Part shown: piece by piece, positions 55,605-64,000 of the stretch
How positions within the stretch are numbered: the stretch's first letter is position 1
Layout: each line of letters starts with the position of its first letter
Origin: Desulfopila inferna
Lineage (GTDB): Bacteria > Desulfobacterota > Desulfobulbia > Desulfobulbales > Desulfocapsaceae
Direction: 5' to 3'
Assembly (NCBI RefSeq): GCF_016919005.1
Contig: NZ_JAFFQE010000001.1
Coordinates: 886,264 to 950,263 of the forward strand
DNA: 64,000 nt
Position numbers and translations under genes: made by a program
Notes under the pieces: model-generated
The model's input: the letters and a program-made list of their open reading frames with translations, nothing else
Databases searched by the model: none
Told to the model about the DNA's origin: nothing

Positions 55605-55852
55605 TTGTACAACTAATCGATTACCTGCGAAACCGACTGCAGGGACTCACCTATTTCTTTTTTGGTGGAATAGGCGCTATTGTTGTCTGGAGTCTAACAG
55701 TCGACTTGCATCACGCCCATACCTGGGCCGAAAAAGCCATTCCCGCCTTCTGGGGGCTTTTCGCGTTCATATCGGTAATAGTGATCATTTACTTTGCCCG
55801 CTGGTTCGGCCGAGGCGGGATCACCATACGGGAGGACTATTATGACAACTAG
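55601..55852 (+). CDS. Small two-helix membrane protein in nuo operon
   Basis: 83 residues, two membrane segments (about 17-33 and 49-65), a basic loop and an acidic C-terminus (REDYYDN). It overlaps the MrpD-like gene by 4 bp and the NuoL-like gene by 11 bp, so it is translationally coupled to both. No known Nuo subunit matches it. It is probably an accessory membrane-arm piece. Confidence 0.7.
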   Translation: MIVQLIDYLRNRLQGLTYFFFGGIGAIVVWSLTVDLHHAHTWAEKAIPAFWGLFAFISVIVIIYFARWFGRGGITIREDYYDN

Positions 55853-57629
55853 TTTCTTCCACCCAGCCCTCATTATGATTCTAGGCGCCTGTATCCTGCC
55901 GTTTATCAAGGATCCTTTCAGAAAACCATTTCTCGTCTTTATTCCTCTCCTTACCTTTATCAATGTCCTCTATCTGCATACGCAGCCAGGGACATATGGG
56001 GTGGTGCCTTTTCTTAATCTGGAACTTACCTTCGGACGAATAGACGGTTATTCGATGGTCTTTGGTTTCATCATGTCGCTGATGGCCATCATCGGAACGA
56101 TCTACGCGCTTCATGAAAAAAATGTCTGGCATCATGTCGCCGCCTGGTTTTATGTGGCCGGCTCTCTTGGCGTAATTTATTGCGCTGACTATCTGGTGCT
56201 TTTTCTCTTCTGGGAGATGATGGCCCTCGCCTCTACCTTCCTGATCTGGTTTAACAGCGAGAAAGGATCACTGGCCGCCGGTTACCGCTACCTGCTGGTC
56301 CATACCTTCGGCGGCCTTCTGCTCCTGCTTGGCTTTGTCCTCAGGTACCAGGCAACGGGCGATCTCTCCTTTGTCCTCCTAGATGAAAACAATACCCGGC
56401 TCTATACCTGGCTGATTCTGTCAGGCCTCATGCTCAATGCAGCGGTCCCCCCGCTGCACTCCTGGCTGCCGGACGCCTACAGCAAGGCAACTGCAGCGGG
56501 GGCCGTGTTCATGTGCGCCTTCACGACAAAGACTGCGGTATACACTCTAATACGAGGGTTTGCCGGGTTCGATATCCTCATCATTCTTGGTGTGGTGATG
56601 GCCATTTACGGCATTGTCTATGCTATCATGGAGAACGATATCCGCCGCCTGCTGGGCTGGGAAATCGTCAGTCAGGTGGGTTATATGGTGGCCGGTATCG
56701 GCATTGGGACGGCACTTGCCATTAATGGCGCCTGCGCTCACGCTTTTGCCCATATTCTCTACAAAGGACTTCTCTTCATGGGAGCCGGGGCAATCCTGCA
56801 TGCCACTGGCAAAACGAAACTGACGGAGCTTGGCGGTTTATACAAAAAGATGCCCAAGACTTTACTTTTTATCGTCATCGGTGGAATCTCAGTTTCAGGT
56901 TTCCCTTTGTTCTCTGGGTTTGTCACCAAATCAATGATTATCGCCGCAAGCCTGCAAGAGCATATGCTGCTTGTGGGTTTCCTGCTCACACTTGTCTCGG
57001 CCGGAACATTTTTAATAGCCGGACTGCGTCTCCCCTACTTTCTGTTTTTCAGCGAAAGTCGTGGTTCTGAAGAAACATACGCCAAAGCAGAGGATCCACC
57101 CTGGAATATGCAGGCAGCGATGATTATCGCCTCGTTCTTCTGTCTGCTGATCGGAGTCTACCTGCCGTTTCTCTATGAGATGCTGCCGCATAGTGGTGTT
57201 GCCTTCCACCCATACGACCAGTATCATCTGAGTGAAACCCTGCAAATTCTAGGTTTTACTGCTCTCGCTTTCTACTTTTTTCATAAAAAAATCGCTCCGC
57301 AGCCCACCATCAGCCTTGATCTGGACTGGTTCTACCGCAAAGGGGGACAAGTCTTCCTCTGGCTTGCCAAATATCCGATCCAAAAGGCCGATGACGCCTG
57401 GGGGGCTGCCTATCGTGTTGTCGGTCTGAACAGCCTCATGACCACCGCCTCCTTCTGGTCCTGGTTCGACTGGCACGGCATCGACGGGGTTGTTGACGGA
57501 TCGGCTCGCTGTGTGCGTGCCATAGGAAGACGTGTTGCAACAGTTCTGCAGAGAGGCCAGATTCAGATGACCATTTATTACACGGTCACTCTCGCTGCTG
57601 TTATTCTAATCGCTTATGTCTGGTTATAA
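55842..57629 (+). CDS. nuoL: NuoL-like antiporter subunit
   Basis: 595 residues from ATG 55842, with GGGAGG upstream. The antiporter core (LFWEMMALASTFLIWF; LNAAVPPLHSWLPDAYSKATAAGAVFMCAF) is followed by a long C-terminal part: LDWFYRKGG, then IDGVVDGSARCVRAIGRRVATVLQRGQIQ. That tail resembles the lateral helix and last helix of NuoL, although the core is MrpD-like. Probably the distal subunit of the membrane arm. Confidence 0.87.
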   Translation: MTTSFFHPALIMILGACILPFIKDPFRKPFLVFIPLLTFINVLYLHTQPGTYGVVPFLNLELTFGRIDGYSMVFGFIMSLMAIIGTIYALHEKNVWHHVAAWFYVAGSLGVIYCADYLVLFLFWEMMALASTFLIWFNSEKGSLAAGYRYLLVHTFGGLLLLLGFVLRYQATGDLSFVLLDENNTRLYTWLILSGLMLNAAVPPLHSWLPDAYSKATAAGAVFMCAFTTKTAVYTLIRGFAGFDILIILGVVMAIYGIVYAIMENDIRRLLGWEIVSQVGYMVAGIGIGTALAINGACAHAFAHILYKGLLFMGAGAILHATGKTKLTELGGLYKKMPKTLLFIVIGGISVSGFPLFSGFVTKSMIIAASLQEHMLLVGFLLTLVSAGTFLIAGLRLPYFLFFSESRGSEETYAKAEDPPWNMQAAMIIASFFCLLIGVYLPFLYEMLPHSGVAFHPYDQYHLSETLQILGFTALAFYFFHKKIAPQPTISLDLDWFYRKGGQVFLWLAKYPIQKADDAWGAAYRVVGLNSLMTTASFWSWFDWHGIDGVVDGSARCVRAIGRRVATVLQRGQIQMTIYYTVTLAAVILIAYVWL

Positions 57630-57653
57630 TACTGAAACTGAGGATCACCGGTA

Positions 57654-59198
57654 ATGGATCAATTATTAACTTATCCAGAGTTCCCGCACCTGCTGAGTAT
57701 ACTCATATTCCTGCCACTGGCTGGAGTTGTGCCTCTGCTTTTCGTCAATAACGATTTATTCAGCCGTAATTGGACACTTGTGGTGACCTCTATTGCTGCA
57801 CTTCTGTCGATCGGACTGATCACCGGTTTTGACACCTCCACAACACGCTTCCAGTTCGCCGAAAGTCACTCCTGGATAAGCTCCCTGAATATTCACTACC
57901 AGGTAGGTCTGGACGGCATATCCATCCTGCTGTTCCTGCTCACTTCCTTCATTATGCCTTTTTGTGTATTGGCATCCTGGTCCTATATTAAAACGCGTAT
58001 CAGAACCTTCATGATCTGTCTGCTGGTCATGGAGACTTCCATGCTCGGAGTGTTTGCAGCACTTGATTTCGTTCTCTTTTATATTCTCTGGGAAGCGATG
58101 CTCATTCCCATGTATCTTCTCATAGGAATCTGGGGTGGCCCAAGAAAGATATATGCCTCAATCAAATTTTTTCTCTACACCCTGTCCGGTTCCGTGCTCC
58201 TGCTGGTAGCCATCATCTGGCTGTATCAGGAAAACGGCTTCAGCTTTTTCATTCCGGAAATGATGTGGGGCAACTATAGTTTTACTGCACAGATCCTGAT
58301 CTTCATTGCTTTTTTTCTCGCCTTCGCCATCAAGGTGCCGATGTTTCCCTTTCACACATGGCTGCCGGCAGCACATGTTGAAGCACCTACGGCGGGATCC
58401 GTCATCCTGGCAAGTGTTCTTCTGAAAATGGGGACATACGGCTTCCTGCGCTTTGCCTTGCCGATTACCCCGGATGCCGCAATCTACCTGGCCCAACCGG
58501 TTTTGTGGCTTTCCATCGCAGGTATTATTTACGGAGGGTTCACGGCACTTGCTCAAAACGATATGAAAAAGCTTATCGCCTATTCTTCAGTAGGACATAT
58601 GGGCTTTGTCACTCTGGGAATCTTTGTCTTTAACATACATGGGGTCGAGGGCGCCATTCTGCAGATGATCAACCATGGTGTGACCACCGGAGCGCTCTTT
58701 CTCTGTGTAGGCATGATTTACGAGCGAACTCACAGCCGGGAACTGCTCTCGGCGACCGGTGTAGGAAAGTTCATGCCGATCTTTGTCACCTTTCTGGCTT
58801 TTTTTTCCCTCTCTGCCTTCGGCTTTCCCGGGACCAATGGATTTGTCGGCGAATTTATGATACTCGTCGGTACGTTCCAGCTTGATACCGCCCTTGGAAA
58901 ATTTCCATATCTGGCCCTTGCCGCAATACCGGGAGCGATTCTGGCCGCTGCATATATGTTGAGAATGCTGCAGAAGGTAATCTGGGGCGGCACAAATAAT
59001 CCCGACCAATCCTGGCTAAAGGATCTTAACATCCGGGAAATTGTAACGCTGGCACCGTTTCTTTTCTTTGTCTTCTGGATCGGACTCGATGCCAAAACAT
59101 TTACCAATATGATGCATACCAGCGTGATCGGACTGCTGGACCAGCTGCATAGTCATCAACAGCAGGCTCTGACCGCGGCTGATTTGATACTGCGTTAA
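57654..59198 (+). CDS. nuoM: NADH-quinone oxidoreductase subunit M
   Basis: 514 residues, 14 helices. LFYILWEAMLIPMYLLIGIWGG, KVPMFPFHTWLPAAHVEAPTAGSVILASVLLKMGTYG and AYSSVGHMGFV are the NuoM segments with the conserved Glu, Lys and His of the proton channel. Confidence 0.96.
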   Translation: MDQLLTYPEFPHLLSILIFLPLAGVVPLLFVNNDLFSRNWTLVVTSIAALLSIGLITGFDTSTTRFQFAESHSWISSLNIHYQVGLDGISILLFLLTSFIMPFCVLASWSYIKTRIRTFMICLLVMETSMLGVFAALDFVLFYILWEAMLIPMYLLIGIWGGPRKIYASIKFFLYTLSGSVLLLVAIIWLYQENGFSFFIPEMMWGNYSFTAQILIFIAFFLAFAIKVPMFPFHTWLPAAHVEAPTAGSVILASVLLKMGTYGFLRFALPITPDAAIYLAQPVLWLSIAGIIYGGFTALAQNDMKKLIAYSSVGHMGFVTLGIFVFNIHGVEGAILQMINHGVTTGALFLCVGMIYERTHSRELLSATGVGKFMPIFVTFLAFFSLSAFGFPGTNGFVGEFMILVGTFQLDTALGKFPYLALAAIPGAILAAAYMLRMLQKVIWGGTNNPDQSWLKDLNIREIVTLAPFLFFVFWIGLDAKTFTNMMHTSVIGLLDQLHSHQQQALTAADLILR

Positions 59199-59232
59199 CA
59201 CCACAACCACTAACTGCCTCATTGAGGGTATT

Positions 59233-60648
59233 ATGATGCTATTTTTGCCAGAATTAACATTGTTAGGTGCCGGTCTTGTCATTTTCTTTGTCAGTATAAG
59301 AAATGCTGGTAGCAACACGGTTAAAAACATCGCTATAACACTTGGTGCGCTGATTTTTGGGGCAACGCTGCAGGGTGCCACCCAGGAAGGCGATCTATTC
59401 TATAATTCCTATCGTGTCGACCTCTTCTCACAGACTTTTAAGATACTGATGGGAGGGGCTCTGCTGGTAGTACTCCTCTTCGGCAGCAGGCTGGACAGCT
59501 TGAAAAAAGAAATCCATCCTGAATACTATCTCTGTCTTTTCATGAGCGTTCTCGGCTTGATGATGCTGGTTTCAAGTGTGGAGCTGCTGGCTATATTCGT
59601 CGCTCTGGAACTTTCCTCTTTTGCTGTATATATTATGGTTCCTATGCGCGATGACAGCGGCAGATACCGCTTCCAGATGGAAGCAGGCGCTAAATATCTT
59701 CTATTCGGTGTCATGGCGACCGGTTTCATGCTCTACGGCATGAGCTATTACTATGGTCTCACCGGATCGACCCGACTGGATGTGCTCGTCCTCGAAATCC
59801 CGACTCTCTTGAATCAGCCTGTAGCCGTAATAGCCACTGTGCTTATTCTCTGCGGTTTCTTTTACAAACTTGCCATCTTTCCCTTTCATTTCTGGGTTCC
59901 GGACGTATATGAAGGAGCGGCCAACGAAACCACCTCCTTTATTGCCACGGTGCCGAAGCTTGCCGCCGTGGCTCTGTTGCTGCGGATTCTTACTATGATC
60001 GAAGGCGGCGGAGAAACCATGGTTAATCTGCTCATTGTCTGTTCGATTCTCTCAATGTTTTACGGTAATCTTTCCGCACTCGTTCAAAAAGACATAAAAA
60101 GGATGCTCGGCTTCTCAGGTATTGCGCATGCCGGTTTTGTCCTCCTTGGTCTTCTAGTCTTCCACATCACCGGATATGCACACGCCTTGTACTACATTGC
60201 CGGTTATGTGGTGATGAATCTTGCCTGCTTCCTGGTGATCTGCAGCGTTGCCGCAAAAGGAGAGAATGTCATGATCGAGGACCTCACAGGCCTCTACAAG
60301 CGTTCCCCGTTTTTGGCCGTCACCCTTCTCATTGGCTTGTTTGCCCTCGCCGGAATTCCTCCTTTTGTAGGTTTTATGGGAAAATTTTTCATCCTGATCG
60401 ACGCCTTGAGACAGGATTATCTCCTCCTGGTCGTTCTGGCTGCCATCAATACTGCCATCGCCATCTACTATTATCTTTCTGTGGTGCGTGTGGCTTTCTG
60501 CTCTGCTGAAAATGAACAGGATCCCATTTCGACCCCTGCCCATATGAAAATGCTCTCGGTCTTTTTAATGGTGGTCATTCTGGGCATGGGTATATTCCCA
60601 TCACAGTTTATTCACTACGCCGAAAATACCATCCAGTCAATCATGTAA
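59233..60648 (+). CDS. nuoN: NADH-quinone oxidoreductase subunit N
   Basis: 471 residues, 14 helices. LAIFVALELSSFAVYIMV, KLAIFPFHFWVPDVYEGAANETTSFIATVPKLAAVALLLR and MLGFSGIAHAGFVLLGL match NuoN. Last gene of the operon; a short GC hairpin and a T-rich stretch follow within 60 bp but do not form a clear terminator. Confidence 0.95.
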   Translation: MMLFLPELTLLGAGLVIFFVSIRNAGSNTVKNIAITLGALIFGATLQGATQEGDLFYNSYRVDLFSQTFKILMGGALLVVLLFGSRLDSLKKEIHPEYYLCLFMSVLGLMMLVSSVELLAIFVALELSSFAVYIMVPMRDDSGRYRFQMEAGAKYLLFGVMATGFMLYGMSYYYGLTGSTRLDVLVLEIPTLLNQPVAVIATVLILCGFFYKLAIFPFHFWVPDVYEGAANETTSFIATVPKLAAVALLLRILTMIEGGGETMVNLLIVCSILSMFYGNLSALVQKDIKRMLGFSGIAHAGFVLLGLLVFHITGYAHALYYIAGYVVMNLACFLVICSVAAKGENVMIEDLTGLYKRSPFLAVTLLIGLFALAGIPPFVGFMGKFFILIDALRQDYLLLVVLAAINTAIAIYYYLSVVRVAFCSAENEQDPISTPAHMKMLSVFLMVVILGMGIFPSQFIHYAENTIQSIM

Positions 60649-60827
60649 AACTCCGGCAAAAGCCCTTGGCCTGCGGGTTAGGGGCTAACCTTAGCTGCAT
60701 TCTCTTTTTTTCCCTTCCCCCAAGAGCAGTATTTTTCCTCCATTTTTAGGATTTTCTATTCACAACTGCTCATAAGGTATTATCTTAATGGGGATTTTAA
60801 CCACATTCTCATATCTAATTGATAACT

Positions 60828-62066
60828 ATGAATAACTGGCTCCTCTTTATACTCACAGTCATTGGCCTGAGTTTCCTTCTGGAAATCCTGGTTTCCGCCC
60901 TTAATCTCAAAGCTCTTTCGCCCAAGCTGCCGGCCGAGTTTGAAGATGTCTACGATCAGCAGAGGTATAGAGAATCGCAACAGTACACCAGGGAGACGAC
61001 CAGGTTTTCTCTTGTTCAGAGCAGTTTCACCACGCTGATAACTCTGGTTTTCCTGCTTGCCGGTGGCTTTAATTTGGTCGATATATATGCACGAAGTTTT
61101 GGCTTTGGTGAAATTATTACCGGACTTATTTTTACCGGCCTGCTCATTCTCCTGACCCTGATTGCAGGTTTACCTTTTTCTCTCTATTCTACATTTGTTA
61201 TCGAAGAGAAGTTCGGTTTCAACCGTACAACCCCAATGACATTTATACTGGATGCCTTGAAAGCCATGGCGCTGACAGTGATTATCGGGGGACCGCTGCT
61301 AGCTCTTGTGCTTTGGTTTTTCAACTCAGCCGGCAGCCTTGCCTGGATCTACTGCTGGATCGGTGTTTTTCTGATCACTCTGATTCTGCAATTTCTGGCA
61401 CCGGTAATAATTATGCCGCTGTTCAACAAATTCACCCCACTCGAAGATGGAGACTTGAAAGAAGCTATCCATAAATACATTTCAAAAGAAAATTTCACCA
61501 TCAAAGGGGTTTTCGTCATGGATGGATCAAAAAGGTCCTCAAAACTGAATGCCTTTTTTACAGGCTTTGGAAAATTCAAGAAGATTGTTTTCTTCGACAC
61601 TCTTCTGGAAAAATTACCTCCAGCGCAGATCATAGGTGTTCTTGCCCATGAAATGGGACATTACAAGCATAAACATCTCATCAAGATGATGATTGCCTCA
61701 TTCATCCAAACAGGGATTCTCTTTTATTTTCTCTCCCTGATCATGAACAATGAGAATCTTTTTGCCGCCTTTTCCATGACCCATGTCTCAACATATGCCA
61801 GCCTGGTCTTCTTTGGCTTTCTCTTTACGCCGGTGAGCCTTTTGCTCTCTATTCTTTTTAATTCTATTTCAAGAAAGCATGAATATGAGGCTGACAAATA
61901 TGCTGCACTCTCGACAAAATCGCGGCAAGACCTCATTGACGGCCTGAAGACTCTCAGCAAGACCAATCTCTCAAATTTGACCCCGCATCGGCTTAATGTC
62001 ATTCTGCATTACAGCCATCCTCCGGTCTTAGAGAGAATTAGAGCTTTACGAACAATAAATCTTTAG
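60828..62066 (+). CDS. M48-family (Ste24-like) membrane zinc protease
   Basis: 412 residues from ATG 60828 (TTG 60819 is in frame). Several membrane helices surround the zinc motif HEMGH at about 274-278, with the third ligand in HEYEADKYA. NRTTPMTFILDALK and GSKRSSKLNAFFTGFGKFKKIVFFDTLL are CAAX-protease-like segments. It is likely a quality-control or processing protease of the inner membrane. Confidence 0.93.
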   Translation: MNNWLLFILTVIGLSFLLEILVSALNLKALSPKLPAEFEDVYDQQRYRESQQYTRETTRFSLVQSSFTTLITLVFLLAGGFNLVDIYARSFGFGEIITGLIFTGLLILLTLIAGLPFSLYSTFVIEEKFGFNRTTPMTFILDALKAMALTVIIGGPLLALVLWFFNSAGSLAWIYCWIGVFLITLILQFLAPVIIMPLFNKFTPLEDGDLKEAIHKYISKENFTIKGVFVMDGSKRSSKLNAFFTGFGKFKKIVFFDTLLEKLPPAQIIGVLAHEMGHYKHKHLIKMMIASFIQTGILFYFLSLIMNNENLFAAFSMTHVSTYASLVFFGFLFTPVSLLLSILFNSISRKHEYEADKYAALSTKSRQDLIDGLKTLSKTNLSNLTPHRLNVILHYSHPPVLERIRALRTINL

Positions 62067-62092
62067 TGCTTTAGAAGATGTTTTCCAGATTT

Positions 62093-62144
62093 GATGGACT
62101 CATAAAAATCTCGGTCTACGTTGTTGTAGATTCCGGAGTCCATC
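62093..62144. repeat. Composite stem-loop after the M48 gene
   Basis: Outer arms GATGGACTC (62093-62101) and GAGTCCATC (62136-62144) are perfect complements; inner arms TCTAC and GTAGA (62115-62130) close a six-base loop. No T-run follows, so it is not an ordinary terminator. TGGACTCATAAA also occurs near 63672, hinting at a dispersed repeat. The rest of 62067-62417 holds no gene. Confidence 0.5.
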
Positions 62145-62417
62145 CCGGCACCTTCCATGACTTTTTACGAAATTATCAGATTTTATTGCAAGAAGAAAAG
62201 CTGCCTTAATGTCCTTATGCAGTTCAGCTCTTGTTAAATTTATACAAACACAAAAATTAGCCTTACAACTTGACACTAATCTCTTTTCAATGTTCACTGC
62301 AAAAGAGGATCATTGTTAAATACCCTTTCATCCACGAATATAATTCGCATAACCGTTGCAAATGCTTTTCCCAAGGTTGCAGCGATTACATTACTTCATG
62401 ATCAATAGGAGGCGTAC

Positions 62418-63431
62418 ATGAACCGTCCTGAATTACAAAAACCTCTGCTGCAATCGGCGTTGGTTCTTCTGGCTGTCTTTATTCTCATAGGTTTTGTTGC
62501 TGGATCAAATGCCGAAAGCTTTTTAGACGGAATAGTCTCAATTTTCAAAGGCGTTTTTCTCACTATACTTTTCGCTATCGGTCTCATCATAGCGTTAGTC
62601 TTCTCCATAGTCGTGCTCTTTGCCATATTCTTGGGAGCCGTTGCTATCTACTCTCCTGATACCTCGAGAGATATGTATTATGCACTGCGCAACCGGACAA
62701 TGGAACTGCTGTCTCCATGGTGGTCACGTCTTCCGGCCTCAGACAGGGTCATGAAAAAAACAGCCCGACAACCTAAGACTGATACTGCAGAAACATTTAC
62801 CAGAAAGGAGATCCGTACCTCAGAGCCTTCGAATGAACCAGACACACTTGAATTGCTGAACAAAACACGGGCAGAACTCTCCAATGAGATAAATGGTATC
62901 AGTAAAGATATATCATACCTCAGCAAAGAAAATCAGAACCTTTCCAATACCGTCTCTCAACTCAAGGAAACCGTCAATGAGATACCGCTGGATCAGGTGA
63001 CTTCCCTTACGGCAAGACTGGAAAGTAAACAGGAAGAACTCGCCGCCTCACTCTCCGGCTGTTTAGAGAAACTCCAACAAATCAGCTCCTCTTTAGAGAA
63101 TAGCGACGAGACGATTCAGCAACAAGGCGCCCAACTGAAAGACGCACATGAAAAAATAGGACAGCTTTCCGCCGAAATTGCAGAACTTCGTACTACATCG
63201 GCGCCTCCAGGTGAGCAGGAAAAAGAAGGACATAGAATATTTTCATACCTGGAAAATGATGATGATAAAAAACAGTTTGCGGATCTCATCGAGGAAGCTG
63301 TTGAAAAAGATATGACCTATACCGAAATTGATGATTTTCTCAGTCAATCACTTCCGGTGAAACTAGATACAATAATCAAAGAGCATCCCGTCTTGACTAA
63401 AGAATATATTCGTGAACGCAGACAGAAATAA
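62418..63431 (+). CDS. Membrane-anchored coiled-coil protein, unknown
   Basis: 337 residues. Two N-terminal membrane segments (about 14-30 and 43-78) are followed by a polar linker and a long heptad-rich helical region (about 135-265: LLNKTRAELSNEINGISKDISYLSKENQNLSN, SLTARLESKQEELAASLSG), then an acidic domain ending in EYIRERRQK. GGAGGC precedes the ATG. No family is recognised. It resembles membrane-tethered scaffolds or chemosensory-associated proteins only in architecture. Confidence 0.6.
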   Translation: MNRPELQKPLLQSALVLLAVFILIGFVAGSNAESFLDGIVSIFKGVFLTILFAIGLIIALVFSIVVLFAIFLGAVAIYSPDTSRDMYYALRNRTMELLSPWWSRLPASDRVMKKTARQPKTDTAETFTRKEIRTSEPSNEPDTLELLNKTRAELSNEINGISKDISYLSKENQNLSNTVSQLKETVNEIPLDQVTSLTARLESKQEELAASLSGCLEKLQQISSSLENSDETIQQQGAQLKDAHEKIGQLSAEIAELRTTSAPPGEQEKEGHRIFSYLENDDDKKQFADLIEEAVEKDMTYTEIDDFLSQSLPVKLDTIIKEHPVLTKEYIRERRQK

Positions 63432-64000
63432 CGATTGCTGACAGTTGCTTTTGAGCACAGGTATGATTTTACTTCTATGCCTGTGCTATCTTGTTCTATA
63501 CAACTTATACTACCCATTTTATCTTGACGAGAATCATTGGAAGTGATTCTTTTCCTGCTTACTCCAATCGCCAAGTTGTCCCTTCATTTTCTTTCATTGG
63601 ATAAATAATTCCATTTTTGGTCTGACAAGCCCTCTTTGATGATTCTCCTGAAGAATCTTCGAAGCTGTCGAAATGGACTCATAAAGTCGACCTATAAGAC
63701 GTAGAACAGGATTTTTCATGACTCCATCTCCATTGAATATCAAAACATTAAGGACATAGGCTCTGCCGATCAAAGTCTGTCGCAGGCCAATGAAATAAAT
63801 TGAACTTTTCAGGAAAAAAGGCGTTGACAGTCTGAGGGCGATAATGTAGGTTTGCTCGGTCCTTGGGGCGCGGGTGATCGGCAACGATTTGAGCGCAACG
63901 GAGGCAGAAATAAACGAGAAATAAATCTTGACAGAGTTTTTAGAATCGATTAGATTAAATATCTCGTCGCGACATCAGTCGCAACCCACGAAACATCTTT
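63432..64000. other. Gene-poor end of window
   Basis: A minus-strand frame of 96 codons (63594-63884) has no ribosome site or recognised motif and is doubtful. TGGACTCATAAA at 63672 repeats part of the stem-loop at 62093. Nothing else can be assigned. Confidence 0.4.

Noticed and set aside
63594..63884. Minus-strand 96-codon frame at the right end
   Set aside because: No ribosome site, odd N-terminus and overlap with a repeated motif; not convincing as a gene.
1..64000. CRISPR array, rRNA genes, toxin-antitoxin pair or biosynthetic cluster
   Set aside because: No regularly spaced repeats, rRNA sequence, clear TA pair or multi-enzyme secondary-metabolite genes were seen.

Overview
The window reads as bacterial chromosome from an anaerobic or microaerophilic member of the Desulfobacterota, most likely near Desulfobulbales. 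This is an inference. It rests on a NADH-module-less complex I cluster with extra antiporter-like subunits, rubrerythrin, several radical-SAM enzymes, a MenG/UbiE menaquinone methylase, a P-protein split into GcvPA and GcvPB, and the ablAB osmolyte pair. There is no rRNA or taxonomic marker to settle it.

Layout. 1-7.8 kb: the 3' end of cyanophycin synthetase, an ADP-ribosylglycohydrolase, a MarR regulator, a perfect sigma70 promoter feeding ablA-ablB (N6-acetyl-beta-lysine osmolyte), a flavodoxin-fold protein, a putative ADP-ribosyltransferase and an SDR. 8-18.7 kb: mostly minus-strand housekeeping and stress genes (rubrerythrin behind a promoter with a Fur/PerR-like box, UspA, a hot-dog protein, a radical-SAM protein, an MFS carrier), then plus-strand MscS and CorA, then a minus-strand membrane operon DUF2157-DUF4401-GDYXXLXY. 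18.9-25.9 kb: an accessory island with three direct repeats, attC-like stem-loops and nine small plus-strand cargo genes of mixed composition. It is interrupted by a minus-strand ribB with an FMN riboswitch. It looks like a decaying integron-type cassette array with no integrase in view. 26.2-35.4 kb: UspA, a small membrane protein and a long minus-strand operon lrp-gcvT-gcvH-gcvPA-gcvPB-lipB-lipA-mscS, which is glycine cleavage plus the lipoate assembly that GcvH needs. 35.7-48.5 kb: CBS protein, radical-SAM YhcC-like protein, acyl-CoA ligase, menG, asnS, ttcA-like gene, lipoprotein, hisB, tRNA-Gly, rplM-rpsI, argC, truA and a LysR regulator. 49.2-60.6 kb: nuoABCDHIJK, an MrpD-like gene, a small membrane gene, a NuoL-like gene, nuoM and nuoN. 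60.8-64 kb: an M48 protease, a coiled-coil membrane protein and a gene-poor end.

Themes. Osmotic and ionic stress recurs: two MscS channels, CorA, ablAB and two UspA proteins. The nuo cluster encodes a membrane arm with four antiporter-like subunits but no NuoEFG, so electrons should enter from a donor other than NADH through the usual module, unless those genes lie elsewhere. The most unusual region is the repeat and attC-like island at 18.9-25.5 kb.
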